Of a DNA stretch of 64,000 nucleotides, positions 26,712-36,682 are shown one piece after another (position 1 is the stretch's first letter; the number at the start of each line of letters is the position of its first letter). The stretch is from Steroidobacter gossypii. Lineage in GTDB: Bacteria > Pseudomonadota > Gammaproteobacteria > Steroidobacterales > Steroidobacteraceae. The stretch spans positions 310,001-374,000 of the forward strand of contig NZ_JAEVLS010000002.1 of the NCBI RefSeq assembly GCF_016801985.1. The letters run 5' to 3'. The position numbers and the translations under genes are program-made. The notes below the pieces were generated by a model. It was given only the letters and a program-made list of their open reading frames with translations, made no database searches and was not told the DNA's origin.

Positions 26712-27284
26712 ATGCGCGAGTTGCTCTGCTCAGTAGGTATCGCAGCCGGACTGTCGGTTACGAGTGGCGCCGCGCTCGCGGATGAGCCGCCGAGATTTTC
26801 CCTCAACGCGATGAGCATCGGCGTGCACGGTCGTACCGATGCCGGCCTCGGGATTGTCGAAGCGCGAGCCATGGTGTCCTCGCATCTGCAGTTGACCGCC
26901 GCGCCGACGATTGTGGCGATCGAGGGAGGCGAGACCGAGCAGCAACTTCGGACGGCCGCCACGCTGCTTCTGGATCTGGGCGCGATTCGCATTGACGATC
27001 GGAACCTTTGGGTGTTCAGCGATGCCGGCGCCACCCGATACCGAAACCGGATTCGATTGACGCATCCGGTGAGCCTGGATGGGCATGTCATGCGCGTGCA
27101 GCTGCTCGACGAGGCTTTCTATGAGAACGGCGGTCGGGGGTGGTTTCGTAACTTGTTCGGGGCTGGACTAGGCTTCGACTTTGGGCGCTCCGTTTCCGTC
27201 GACGCTTACTGGCTGCGTCAGGATGATGACGACGCGCGGCCGACCTCCTTGCTGATACTGATGTTGACAGCCCATCTGCTGTAG
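26712..27284 (+). CDS. Secreted beta-strand-rich protein, possibly DUF2490-like outer-membrane protein
   Basis: 190 residues. The signal peptide ends at ALAD. Alternating strands follow, and the second half reads TRYRNRIRLTHPV, LLDEAFYENGG, RNLFGAGLGFDFG, VSVDAYWLRQDDDDARP and ends LTAHLL. This series (RNR, then EAFY, then GLGF.FG, then D.YWLRQ) is similar to DUF2490 small outer-membrane barrels. The family call is tentative. The first ATG of the frame is used; no strong ribosome site is seen. The upstream 196 bp hold nothing recognisable. Confidence 0.6.
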   Translation: MRELLCSVGIAAGLSVTSGAALADEPPRFSLNAMSIGVHGRTDAGLGIVEARAMVSSHLQLTAAPTIVAIEGGETEQQLRTAATLLLDLGAIRIDDRNLWVFSDAGATRYRNRIRLTHPVSLDGHVMRVQLLDEAFYENGGRGWFRNLFGAGLGFDFGRSVSVDAYWLRQDDDDARPTSLLILMLTAHLL

Positions 27285-27439
27285 CGCGCACCCACGGCCG
27301 CACGATCACCGCTACGAGCGACTGTCAATACCCTGCCCGGGATCTCCCGCCGCACGCAGGGTGATGGATCTTGAGCACCGCTTCTCGATATCATCCGCCG
27401 CTTTGTTCGGGCAGGGTCCCGCCTTGGCGTCGAGACGAG

Positions 27440-27910
27440 ATGAGCGAGCAGACACTTAAGATCGAAGCGCGTCGGTCCAGCATTCACGGTCTCGGGGTTT
27501 ACGTAGTCGAGCGCATTCGCGCCGGCGAGACCATCGTGGAGATCGTGGGCGAGCGCATCTCCAGTGAAGAGTCGGATCGCCGCTTCGACGAGAAGCAGAC
27601 CGAGGCCGGTCACACGTTCATGTTCTATGTGGACGAGGACACCGTGATCGACTGTGGCACCAATGGCAACGTGTCCCGATTCATCAACCATAGCTGCGAG
27701 CCGAATTGCGAAGCTGTCGACGATGAGGGTCGGATCTTCCTCGAGGCGCTGCGCGACATCGAGGTGGGCGAGGAGCTGGTATTCGACTATCGGCTCACCT
27801 GGGACAGCGGCGACGATCCCGAAGATCTGAAGGTTTATCTGTGCAGATGCGGGGCTCGGTCGTGCCGGGGAACCATGCTCGACGTAGTCCCCCTCTCGGA
27901 AGCCAGCTAG
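27440..27910 (+). CDS. SET-domain protein (protein lysine methyltransferase-like)
   Basis: 156 residues from the ATG at 27440. It is almost only a SET domain: GLGVYVVERIRAGETIVEIVGE opening, then NVSRFINHSCEPN for the SAM pseudoknot, GEELVFDYRLTW with the active-site tyrosine, and a post-SET-like CRCGARSCRGTM zinc cluster. Such proteins use S-adenosylmethionine to methylate lysine. In bacteria, similar stand-alone SET proteins are found sporadically; known bacterial cases modify ribosomal or nucleoid proteins or host histones. No substrate gene is adjacent. Confidence 0.85.
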   Translation: MSEQTLKIEARRSSIHGLGVYVVERIRAGETIVEIVGERISSEESDRRFDEKQTEAGHTFMFYVDEDTVIDCGTNGNVSRFINHSCEPNCEAVDDEGRIFLEALRDIEVGEELVFDYRLTWDSGDDPEDLKVYLCRCGARSCRGTMLDVVPLSEAS

Positions 27911-28074
27911 GACGCTACAGGAGCGCTCGCCTGTTCATGGGCGTTCCTCGTCGAAGGTGGTGTTCCGCCCCTTTATACGAAGCCTTGGGCGAAAATCGAC
28001 ATCTGTGAGCCGCGACCGGCAGAACTTCGTTTCCGAATCGTGCGTTGTTGGTCTTTCTTCCGCGAGGTCAGGCC

Positions 28075-28941
28075 ATGACGCATGTGGAGCATCTGCGGAC
28101 CGATGTGAACGGAATCGACGTGTTTTACAGGGAAGCCGGGCGTAAGGATGCGCCGGTCCTGCTGCTGCCGCATGGCTATCCATGCTCGTCGTACGAATTT
28201 CGCAACCTGATCCCATTGCTTGCCGATCGGTGGCGCGTGATCGCGCCGGATTTTCCCGGATGCGGGTATAGCGCCACGCCCGCGGATTTCGCCTACGACT
28301 TCGATGGTTACTCCGCCTTCTTGTCGGCATTTGCGCAGGCGGTGCGTGCTGAGCGATTCGCGCTATACCTGCACGATTTCGGGACCTGGATCGGATTGCG
28401 CCTGGCAATGCGCGAGCCCCAGCAAATCGCCGCGCTGATCATTCAGAACGGAGATATCTATGAAGACGAGCTCGGGCCGAAGTACGAATCGCTCAAGGAG
28501 TTCCGGCGTGATCCGTCGCCCGAAGCGAAAGCCAGCCTCGCCGCGGCTGTGAGCGAGGAGGGGTATCGCGAGGAGTTCTTGAATGGCTCGGAAGGTGAGG
28601 TGGCGAAACGCATCGCGCCGGACCTATGGACATTGCATTGGGCGCTCACGACGCCTCGACGTCGCGAGATTCATATCGATGTCATTGCGAGCTGGTGGGA
28701 TAACGCCGCCTGGTTTCCACGTTACCAGGCGTATCTGCGCGAATACAAACCGCCGACACTCATCGTATGGGGTCCGCGCGACGGATACATGCCGGCCGGC
28801 GCCGCGAAGGCATATCTTCGCGATCTACCCGACGCGCAGCTGCATCTCTTAGAAGATGCGGGCCACTGGCTACTGGAGACTCACCTCGAGGAAGCAGCGG
28901 CGCTGATGCGCGCTTTTTTGGGTCGGGTGCATCATGACTAG
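28075..28941 (+). CDS. Alpha/beta hydrolase with Asp nucleophile (epoxide hydrolase/haloalkane dehalogenase type)
   Basis: 288 residues from the ATG at 28075. It has the oxyanion-hole HGYPCSSYEFRNLIP, PDFPGCGYSATP, and the nucleophile elbow LHDFGTW with Asp (D101) rather than Ser. This places it among epoxide hydrolases and haloalkane dehalogenases. The catalytic histidine lies in EDAGHWLLETH near the end, and an acid in WGPRDGYM. The protein is cytoplasmic. Whether it acts on epoxides or halides cannot be decided from the residues read. Confidence 0.85.
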   Translation: MTHVEHLRTDVNGIDVFYREAGRKDAPVLLLPHGYPCSSYEFRNLIPLLADRWRVIAPDFPGCGYSATPADFAYDFDGYSAFLSAFAQAVRAERFALYLHDFGTWIGLRLAMREPQQIAALIIQNGDIYEDELGPKYESLKEFRRDPSPEAKASLAAAVSEEGYREEFLNGSEGEVAKRIAPDLWTLHWALTTPRRREIHIDVIASWWDNAAWFPRYQAYLREYKPPTLIVWGPRDGYMPAGAAKAYLRDLPDAQLHLLEDAGHWLLETHLEEAAALMRAFLGRVHHD

Positions 28942-29046
28942 TCAACCACGTGGCAAATCATCGGGCCACGATGGCATGGTCCCCACCGAGACGGCAGGCA
29001 CACTTGCTCCTGAAGTTCCCCTGTCAGATGACCCCACACTCCGGTA

Positions 29047-32000
29047 TCAGCGCTCGACTGGACCGTGAAAGTCGGCTTCGACGATGCCCAGCGTCCAGCC
29101 GGGTGGAACGGCGTCGGCGCCCGTGTCGCCGGCGGCGCGAGGATTGTTCAGTTCGACGACGTTTCCAAAGGCATCCCGGTCCTGGACCGGGGCTGTTTGT
29201 GTCACGCGCACGACGGAGCCACGAATCGGAGCGAAGGGCAGATGCACGTATCCGAGCGATCGCTCGGTTTCGCCTTCCCAAACAGTCTTCCCGTCCACTG
29301 TGATCTCGAGTGAATAGGAACGTGAACGCCAGCCGACCAGCTTCAGTTCGATCTCGCTCAGCGACACCCGCTGATCGAAGCGGTACTCGATCCACGCCGA
29401 CCCTGGATGTCCATCACTGGTCCAGCGACTCAGTTCGTTATCGTCCGTGGTCTTTTCCGCGGCGGACTGGTTCGCGCCAGCAACGATTGCGGCGGGCTTC
29501 AACGTGGTTCGGCTGACGCGGAAGGTGGGGAGATCGGGAGTCGGTCCGCGTGTCAGCAGGCCCGGCTGATGATTCTCGGGAAAATCCAGCGACAAGCCAT
29601 TCACCACAGGTTTCGGGCGGACGGTGGGAATGCGCACCGTGGCTGCCTTCAAACCATCGGCAGTCGCGGAGAGGCGAACGACGCCGCGTTGCGTCCCGGC
29701 CCGCAGGAGCACTCGGTTGATCCCCGCTTCGACCGGCAGTTTCGTTGCGAGGACGTAGTTGTCCTGGTGACGCGCCGTTCCTGGAAAGTGAGTGACAGCG
29801 TCTTTGTGGGGCGTCTGCGGATTCACTGCGCCGGGTTCCTGGGCGGGACGATCGAGGCGACCCTTCCCCGACGAATCGCCTTGCGCGATCCCTCCGCGCC
29901 ATTCGGCGGGTCCATCCAGCTCGAATTTAATCATGTTGTTAGCGGTGACCACGCGCCGGCCTTTGGCATCGACCACCTCGACATCGACAAGCGCGATATC
30001 CGCACCATCGGCGACGAAGCCGCGAGGAGAAGTGCGAGGCGTCAGCCTCAATGCTGCCGGCGCGCCGACAGTTTCCACTCGATGTTCCGATTGCCTGCCA
30101 TCGGCGTGCGTTGCCAGCGCGCGGAGTTCTCCCGCGGACCACTCGATAGCCTTCCATGTGTGCAGGAAACCAGCGCTCCTGGCGCCGCGTCCGAGTGAGC
30201 GGCCATTGACGAACAGCTCGACGAACTCGCCGTTCGAGACGACATTGATGTCCTTGCGGGTCCCCGGCACATAGTTCCAATGACCGATGATGTGAGTCGC
30301 CGGGGTGATGCTGTCCACCCAATCGCTCCACATCACCTGGTGAGCGTAGAAGCCCTGCTTGGGAATTCGCATGGCATCCACCTCACCCGAGCGACGGTAG
30401 TTGTTGACGCCGCGAAAATGGGTGTTGGAATCGGAGAAGATGATGTTGACCCCGCCTGAGCTGACCCGATCTCCGGTGCCCGGGCGGATGCGATAGAAGT
30501 CGTACCAGCGTCGGACGCTCTCGATCGCATGACTGTCCTGATTGCGATTGTAGTCCGGAGAGTCCTGATGATACGGAGGGGTGAAGTTGTCCTGGTACAA
30601 CCGTGCGCCCTCATCCCGGGAATATTCCATCGCCCACATCGGGATATCGCCGCTCTTGTTCACGTAGAGCATCTCGCCGCCGTACTCGGCAGTCTGGCTG
30701 TCGAGCATCTCGCGCGATCCGATCGCGCGACCGCCGTGAGGATCGTAGCGATCACGCAGCGCCTTCATCTCGCTCATGTGCGTCTCGCTGATACTCTCGT
30801 TCCCCGCTTCGTAGAAGAGGATCGAGGGGCTGTTGCGGTTGTAGATGATGGCGTCACGCATCAGCTCCAGGCGCTGCTCCCACTGCCGGCCCTCTGCGTC
30901 GCTTTCTGCGTCGCCGGCCGGCATTGCCTGGAGCAATCCGACACGATCCGCGGAGCGCACGTCCTGCTTGGAGGGAGCGATATGCATCCAGCGCACCAGA
31001 TTCCCTCCGCTCTCGACCATGAGCGCGTTGGAGAAGTCGCTGATCCAGGGTGGCACTGACACGCCGACCGCGGGCCATTCATTCGAAGTGCGCTGAGCGT
31101 AGCCATGCATCTGAATCGCTCGGCCATTGAGCTCGACCATGCCGTTCTGGAAACGCGCATGCCGAAAGCCGGTGACGGTGTCCACACTATCGATCACCCG
31201 ACCGTTCTCGATCAGGCTGGTGGTCACCGTATAGAGATAACCGTAACCCCAGCTCCAGAAATGCAGATGCTGCAGCCGTCCAGCGGCCGCGAATGTGCGC
31301 ATTTCGCCAGGCTCCAGCACGGCGCGATCGCCATCGAACTTGCCGACGCGTTTCCCGGCGCGGTCACGCACCTCGACGGTATAGGAGACCTCGCGGCGCA
31401 CGGCGTCGTCATTGCGAACCTCGGACTGGGCATGAATGGTGGCTGCCTGGTTCTCGAGATCGAACTGGTCGGCCCAGACGTACTGGCCCGTCGTGCCCAG
31501 GCCGGCGAACAGGGGCAGGGTTTGATGAATCGATGGCGTCAGGTGCAGTTTGACATTCTTGGTGATGCCACCGTAGTTGACGTTGAAGTTGTCGTTGTTC
31601 CATTGAAAGCCGCTGCCGCTCGCGCGCTCGCGATATTTCCAGTCGTTGTCTACGCGCACGGCGATGACATTCGTCCCGGGGTTCAGCACCTCGGTGATGT
31701 CGGCGCCGAACGCCATCGCACCGTTCTCCGAAACAGCGATCGATCGGCCGTTGACCCACACCTCGGCGGCCTGCCGAACGCCTTCGAACTCGAGGACTGC
31801 TTTTCCTGTCCAGCGCGCGGGGGGGCTGAAGCGCTTTCGATACCAGACGACGCCGGTCGACAACTTCTTGATATCGCGCGCAAAGGCCTCCTTCTCGTTG
31901 AAGGCATGCGGCAGCGTAACGACGCTCCAACCCGAGTCCTCGAACTGCTCGTGCTGAGCACCGACGACGTCGCCGGTTGAAGTGCGCCAGCCGTGATTCA

Positions 32001-32121
32001 AGTTGTAGGTCGCACGTTCCGAGGGAACAACCTTCGACGCGTCATGTGAGCGTGCGGGAGTGCCCCACAGCGCCGCCGCTACACAAGCGGCGGCTAGCGC
32101 CCCAATGGTCTTCTCTTGCAT
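29047..32121 (-). CDS. Secreted glycoside hydrolase family 2 enzyme (beta-galactosidase-like)
   Basis: 1024 residues with an N-terminal signal peptide (ending ARSH). The sugar-binding jelly roll covers about 35-210 (WYRKRFSPP, FEGVRQAAEVWVNG), an Ig-like domain 215-325 and the TIM barrel 330-600. The likely acid/base is E442 (YEAGNES) and the nucleophile E499 (MWAMEYSR). C-terminal Ig-like domains (DUF4982-like and others) and a terminal F5/8-type C-like module (DNELSRWTSDGHPGSAWIEYRFDQ) follow. It should remove beta-galactose or related side chains from a plant polymer. It starts 15 bp after the PL11 lyase stop, so it is the last gene of that operon. Confidence 0.85.
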   Translation of the reverse strand: MQEKTIGALAAACVAAALWGTPARSHDASKVVPSERATYNLNHGWRTSTGDVVGAQHEQFEDSGWSVVTLPHAFNEKEAFARDIKKLSTGVVWYRKRFSPPARWTGKAVLEFEGVRQAAEVWVNGRSIAVSENGAMAFGADITEVLNPGTNVIAVRVDNDWKYRERASGSGFQWNNDNFNVNYGGITKNVKLHLTPSIHQTLPLFAGLGTTGQYVWADQFDLENQAATIHAQSEVRNDDAVRREVSYTVEVRDRAGKRVGKFDGDRAVLEPGEMRTFAAAGRLQHLHFWSWGYGYLYTVTTSLIENGRVIDSVDTVTGFRHARFQNGMVELNGRAIQMHGYAQRTSNEWPAVGVSVPPWISDFSNALMVESGGNLVRWMHIAPSKQDVRSADRVGLLQAMPAGDAESDAEGRQWEQRLELMRDAIIYNRNSPSILFYEAGNESISETHMSEMKALRDRYDPHGGRAIGSREMLDSQTAEYGGEMLYVNKSGDIPMWAMEYSRDEGARLYQDNFTPPYHQDSPDYNRNQDSHAIESVRRWYDFYRIRPGTGDRVSSGGVNIIFSDSNTHFRGVNNYRRSGEVDAMRIPKQGFYAHQVMWSDWVDSITPATHIIGHWNYVPGTRKDINVVSNGEFVELFVNGRSLGRGARSAGFLHTWKAIEWSAGELRALATHADGRQSEHRVETVGAPAALRLTPRTSPRGFVADGADIALVDVEVVDAKGRRVVTANNMIKFELDGPAEWRGGIAQGDSSGKGRLDRPAQEPGAVNPQTPHKDAVTHFPGTARHQDNYVLATKLPVEAGINRVLLRAGTQRGVVRLSATADGLKAATVRIPTVRPKPVVNGLSLDFPENHQPGLLTRGPTPDLPTFRVSRTTLKPAAIVAGANQSAAEKTTDDNELSRWTSDGHPGSAWIEYRFDQRVSLSEIELKLVGWRSRSYSLEITVDGKTVWEGETERSLGYVHLPFAPIRGSVVRVTQTAPVQDRDAFGNVVELNNPRAAGDTGADAVPPGWTLGIVEADFHGPVER

Positions 32122-32136
32122 CCCGCTGGGATCCTC

Positions 32137-34044
32137 TCAACGTGAGTGGTGCCGCGCCGTGTACCTGATATTCGGCATGCGCGGAGTCGTCATGCCGTGG
32201 CCCAGGAAATAGTTGACGTTACTGGACTGCAAGTAGCCCTTGAGGGTCATGTCATTGCGGTACTGAGGGTTGTGGGCCAGCGTGTAGAGCCGAATGTCAG
32301 TGGGCTGATCCGTTGTAAAGATGAGCAACTCATCGAACGCCGCGTTGGTCAGCAGCACCTCTTCGCGCCAGTCGCCATGGATGTCGGCAATCATGAGCGG
32401 GTAGACGGAGTTGCCCAGAGCAGTGGCGGCGCCGTAGTCCGAGGTAGTCACCAGACGGGGCAGGGCCCACGGATCGGCCGGGTTCGCGGGATCCCATTTG
32501 ACGATCCTGGCGTCTCGGTTGGCCGGGGTGGGATCGGTGGCGAATTGTTCCCGCAGCAGGTCGCCATCCCACCACACGCCCATGTGCGGCCACGGCTGTT
32601 TGGATGTATCGGGCTCGACCAGCTGATTGGTTGCCGCGTTGTACACGCCATTGGGCGTACTGGTGTAATTGACCTCGCCGTTGATGGACCACGTTTCCAT
32701 TCCGGGGAAGCGCGGGTCGATGTCAGCCACCATTCCGCGACCGGCATCCGCACCCGGTGCGGTTGCGAAGTGCTGCCAGATCATGCTGCCGGTGTTGGCG
32801 TCGTAGTAATAATCGAGCATCCCACTCGGGTGGTCCTGCTGGATGCCATAGCCTTCCAGTCCAGGCCGCGCGGGATCGATATCGGCGAGGAACCAACGAT
32901 CTCCGTGAATGATTCCCTGCGGGGCGAGCGTGTAGCGCAGAGAGCCATCGCCGTTGAGCAGAAACCCGATCTCGCCAACTTCGTCCTTGCCGTCGCCGTC
33001 CACGTCGGCGATGCGCGTGTTGTGTCCGTCGGGAAGATCCAATCCGCTTGCGCCTCGATCGAATTTCCAACGCTGGGTCAGTGAGCTTCCGTTGTAGCTC
33101 CAGGCGGTGTACTGAAGATTGAAGCCGCCATTGCCGACGCGGTTCTTCATGTAGGCGATCAGACTTGGGCGCAGACCGTCGAGGTAACCTACGCCGAAGC
33201 GAGCATACATCGGCCCGTCCACGATGTGATCGTCCGGCACCGGCGCCGTCGCTTTGGCCGCGCCAGTGCGGCCATCGAGAATGGCGATGGACTGATGCAG
33301 GTCGTCGACTTCCGTATGCGTGCTGCCGTCGCCGAAGACAACGCCATTGGCGACGCGGATGGCCACTTCGGCCCGGCCATCGAGGTCGAGATCGAACACT
33401 GTGACGCCGTCGTTATGGCCGACGTTGACGGTGGACGAACCACCCTCGATGTTATTTTGATTGGTGCTGTTGGGTCCGAGGTTCACTTCCCATAGAAAGG
33501 TTCCGTCACTGCGATACGCCTCGATACGCTGCGGGACGGCCTGACGGTCCAGTACGTAGTCATAGGCGCCGTCGCCGTCGAGGTCACCCACCCATACAAA
33601 CTTGATGGGAGGACCGGCACGTAACGGAACACGAACGATCGGCTCGATCGCGCGATTGGCCGGCAGATTGAACGCAGCGCTGGCTGGTAGTTTCAGCGGA
33701 CCGAGCGTGGGGCGCACGCGATAGGCGTTCATCTTGCTCAAGTCGGCGGTGGTGTCGAGGAAATTGGTGCCGCCGCTCAGCTGCTTCTTGTTGAGTTTGC
33801 GGAACGGGCCACCATGCGTTGAACGCTCGACATCGAAGGTGAGGAACTTCGGATCCAGCCCGAGCAGGCGCCAGCTCACCAGCACCTGCGTATCGCTGGC
33901 GCGCACAGCGACGATGCCGCGGTCGAGATTCTCAAGCGGTCGCGCACGAGGGCCGCCGCTGCCGCGAGCATCATCCGCAGCAGCAACCGAAAAGCCTAGA
34001 GCGAGTAGCGTGGTGACACCCACGCGCAGGCGCACGTTGCCCAT
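32137..34044 (-). CDS. Rhamnogalacturonan lyase, polysaccharide lyase family 11
   Basis: 635 residues. The signal peptide ends near AAADD, and the start has a strong GGAGAAGGA site. The N-terminal part reads ENLDRGIVAVRASDTQVLVSWRLLG, the standard PL11 opening, followed by an eight-bladed propeller full of calcium-binding loops (VGDLDGDGAYDYVLDR, DLDLDGRAEVAIRVANG, DVDGDGKDEVGEIG). This matches YesW/YesX enzymes, which cleave the rhamnosyl-galacturonic backbone of rhamnogalacturonan I by beta-elimination using calcium. Its neighbours, a GH2 enzyme and a TonB receptor, support pectin side-chain and backbone use. The protein is exported, probably periplasmic or surface-bound. Confidence 0.9.
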   Translation of the reverse strand: MGNVRLRVGVTTLLALGFSVAAADDARGSGGPRARPLENLDRGIVAVRASDTQVLVSWRLLGLDPKFLTFDVERSTHGGPFRKLNKKQLSGGTNFLDTTADLSKMNAYRVRPTLGPLKLPASAAFNLPANRAIEPIVRVPLRAGPPIKFVWVGDLDGDGAYDYVLDRQAVPQRIEAYRSDGTFLWEVNLGPNSTNQNNIEGGSSTVNVGHNDGVTVFDLDLDGRAEVAIRVANGVVFGDGSTHTEVDDLHQSIAILDGRTGAAKATAPVPDDHIVDGPMYARFGVGYLDGLRPSLIAYMKNRVGNGGFNLQYTAWSYNGSSLTQRWKFDRGASGLDLPDGHNTRIADVDGDGKDEVGEIGFLLNGDGSLRYTLAPQGIIHGDRWFLADIDPARPGLEGYGIQQDHPSGMLDYYYDANTGSMIWQHFATAPGADAGRGMVADIDPRFPGMETWSINGEVNYTSTPNGVYNAATNQLVEPDTSKQPWPHMGVWWDGDLLREQFATDPTPANRDARIVKWDPANPADPWALPRLVTTSDYGAATALGNSVYPLMIADIHGDWREEVLLTNAAFDELLIFTTDQPTDIRLYTLAHNPQYRNDMTLKGYLQSSNVNYFLGHGMTTPRMPNIRYTARHHSR

Positions 34045-34109
34045 CTTCCTTCTCCTTGGTTCAGATGTGGGACACTTTTCCTGGCAGGCCGGGTTTTGCA
34101 GAGGCAGCT

Positions 34110-36599
34110 TTAGAACTCTTTGGTCAAGCGCACTCCGGCATGGCGTTCGAAGTCGCGCGGTGGCAGGAAGTCGACGGCCGGCTGCCCACCGAAGGTGCCA
34201 GACTGATTGCCGATCGCCACCACGTAGCCCTCGTCGAAAACATTGTTAACGAACAGACGCAGCGTCCATCCGCGATCGACCATGCGCACGCCCGCGCTGA
34301 GATTCACGATGGTGTAGGCGTCGATCGGTGTGGACGGATCGACGCTGGGGGTGCGGCTCTGCCAGCTCAATGCGCCGCTGAGCAAACCCTCGAGGTCGCC
34401 GGCGATCGGCACAGTGACATCGAAGCCGGTGTTTGCACGCCATTGCGGCACGCCGAGCCGCGTGCCCGATAGATCCTGACGAGGAGGCGTGCCGGTGCAG
34501 CCTTGCGCGGCGGTCTGCCCGGGGTAGCAGGTTGCCGTGGGATGGTCGATGAACTCGGCGTCCAGATAGGCGAGGCCGCCGAACAGATTGAACCTGTTGA
34601 ACAGGCGCGCCATGAAGTCGACCTCGACGCCGCGCGTCCGCGACTCGCCCGCGTTCGTCAGCCTGAAGGTGGGAACGCCCTGGATGTCTTCGATCGACTG
34701 GATCTGCAGATTGCGATAATCGGTATGAAAAATCGTGCCGTTCAGGGTGAAACGACGATCGAACATCTGGGCGCGGAAGCCCGCTTCATAGGCGTCCGAT
34801 TTTTCCGCCAGAATCGGGCCGAGATTCGCGCGTGTCTGATTGAAGCCGGTGGTCAGGTCGTAAGCCTCGCCCTTGTGGCCCCGGGCGTATGAAACAAACA
34901 TCATCAGATCGTCGCTCAGATCGTGTTTCACGCCGACGCGATAGGTGGTCACCTCGTCGGTGGAGTCTCCCGCAAAGTGCGCGACGGGCGTCGTGCGCAA
35001 ATCATTGAAGGTGTAGTCGACCTTCTCGCGCTGGCCGCGCAGCCCAAGGGTCAACGTCGTGCGAGGCACGAATTCCCAGTCCGCCTGGCCGAAGAGTGCA
35101 ATCTGCTCTGAGCCCGCGGTAGCGTTCCATTCCGCCAATGAGAAGGCAGGGCCACGCTTGTACTCGCGGCGTTGCTCCGAGTTTGCGTAGAAGAGGCCCG
35201 CGGTAGTGCGCACGGCTCCGCTCGATGGCGAGAGCAGCCGAATCTCCTGCGTCAAAGAATCGGCGTCGAATCTGCCGTCGGCGAAGTTGCGCAGCACGGT
35301 CGTCTGGGTGCGATCCGAATCGATGCGATCGAAAGACTCATATTCATCGTAGGCTGTGATCGACAGCAGGGTGAAACCCTGCGGCAGATCGAAGCTCGCC
35401 CGCAACGATTGGCCAAAAGCTTCCGAGCGGAACAACGGCTGATCGTCGAGCGTCACCTGCAGGTTGTCCGATCCCGGCGTGATGCCCGGCATGATGATGT
35501 CGCGCGTCTGGGTCGCATTGCCCCGCAGGCGCACATCGGGTGACAGCACCCGGTAGGTATAAACAGGATCGGAATCGACCTCGGCATAGTTGAGGTTGAG
35601 ATCGAATGACATTCCAGCCGAGGGTTCCCACACCGCACGCAAGCGCGCACTGGAGTTCTCCGAACCGTTGACCGTCTCGCCGGTCGTCAGGTTCGAGACA
35701 TTGCCGTCGAACTCGCGGTAGGCTGCGCCAAATCCGATGGAAAGCTCCTCCGTCACGGGACCCGAGAGAGAAATGTTTCCGGCATATTCGTCGTCCGAAG
35801 TGGCGCTGATCGAGGCGCGACCTGCGAAGCTGTCGCCCGGCGCCTTGGTCACGATGTTGATGAGTCCCGCCGAAGCGTTCTTGCCGTACAGCGTGCTTTG
35901 CGGACCGCGCAGCACATCGATGCGCTCGATGTCCGTCAAATCGGAGAACGCCCGTGCCTGAAAGGCGAGCGGCACGTCGTCGATCTGAATGGCGACGGCG
36001 GATTCGACGCCGATACTGAACGCGAACGTGCCGATGCCACGAATGTTGATGGATGCGTTCTGGGCGGAGTCGGCGGGGCGAATCGAAAGCGAGGGCGAAA
36101 CTTTCATCAGCTCGCCGAACTCGCGTACGTTGGCTATCTCGAGCTGCTCACCGGTCACCGCCGTGACGGCGAGCGGAACATCCTGGATGTTTTCCGCGCG
36201 CTTCTGCGCGGTGACGATGATTTCTTCGAGCGAGCTTCCAGGGTGGGCGTCACTCGCGGTCTGTCTGGGATCCGCCGCGGGCGCCACCGCTGCCGGGGAT
36301 TGTGGCTTCGCGATGAGGATCGCTCCGGAGGGATCGATGCGCATCGTGAGCGACGTGCCTTCGATGAGCTTCGAAATCGCCTGTTCCGGAGTCAGCGCGC
36401 CCTTGGCGCCTTGCGTACGCAAGCCTTCGAGCTGATCCGCCGAGAAGATCAGTTCCATCCCGGTTTGCTTCGCGAAGGACTCCAATGTCGCCGCCAGGTC
36501 GCCGGGCGGAATATCGACGGCTTGCGCTTGCGCGTAGGCCTCGGCCCGTATCATCAAGCACAGCAGAATGGCGGCCTTCAAGGATCGTGTTCTGGTCAT
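34110..36599 (-). CDS. TonB-dependent receptor with N-terminal STN signalling domain
   Basis: 829 residues with an AGGGGGA ribosome site. After the signal peptide (ending AYAQA) residues ~28-100 form the STN secretin/TonB domain (VDIPPGDLAATLESFAKQTG) found in FecA-type transducers. A TonB-box region EEIIVTAQKRAENIQDVPLAVT, a plug (INIRGIG, IDVLRGPQSTLYGKNASAGLINIVTK) and the barrel follow, ending RHAGVRLTKEF. It imports a ligand across the outer membrane and its STN domain should signal to the FecR protein encoded upstream. With PL11 and GH2 genes downstream, rhamnogalacturonan oligosaccharides are the likely ligand. Confidence 0.92.
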   Translation of the reverse strand: MTRTRSLKAAILLCLMIRAEAYAQAQAVDIPPGDLAATLESFAKQTGMELIFSADQLEGLRTQGAKGALTPEQAISKLIEGTSLTMRIDPSGAILIAKPQSPAAVAPAADPRQTASDAHPGSSLEEIIVTAQKRAENIQDVPLAVTAVTGEQLEIANVREFGELMKVSPSLSIRPADSAQNASINIRGIGTFAFSIGVESAVAIQIDDVPLAFQARAFSDLTDIERIDVLRGPQSTLYGKNASAGLINIVTKAPGDSFAGRASISATSDDEYAGNISLSGPVTEELSIGFGAAYREFDGNVSNLTTGETVNGSENSSARLRAVWEPSAGMSFDLNLNYAEVDSDPVYTYRVLSPDVRLRGNATQTRDIIMPGITPGSDNLQVTLDDQPLFRSEAFGQSLRASFDLPQGFTLLSITAYDEYESFDRIDSDRTQTTVLRNFADGRFDADSLTQEIRLLSPSSGAVRTTAGLFYANSEQRREYKRGPAFSLAEWNATAGSEQIALFGQADWEFVPRTTLTLGLRGQREKVDYTFNDLRTTPVAHFAGDSTDEVTTYRVGVKHDLSDDLMMFVSYARGHKGEAYDLTTGFNQTRANLGPILAEKSDAYEAGFRAQMFDRRFTLNGTIFHTDYRNLQIQSIEDIQGVPTFRLTNAGESRTRGVEVDFMARLFNRFNLFGGLAYLDAEFIDHPTATCYPGQTAAQGCTGTPPRQDLSGTRLGVPQWRANTGFDVTVPIAGDLEGLLSGALSWQSRTPSVDPSTPIDAYTIVNLSAGVRMVDRGWTLRLFVNNVFDEGYVVAIGNQSGTFGGQPAVDFLPPRDFERHAGVRLTKEF

Positions 36600-36682
36600 T
36601 CTCGTCCCCCTGCGGCCGACTGGGTGTCTGCGGCCTTGGATACCGGGACGAACGACTCGGACAAATCCGCAGCTCGGGGACG

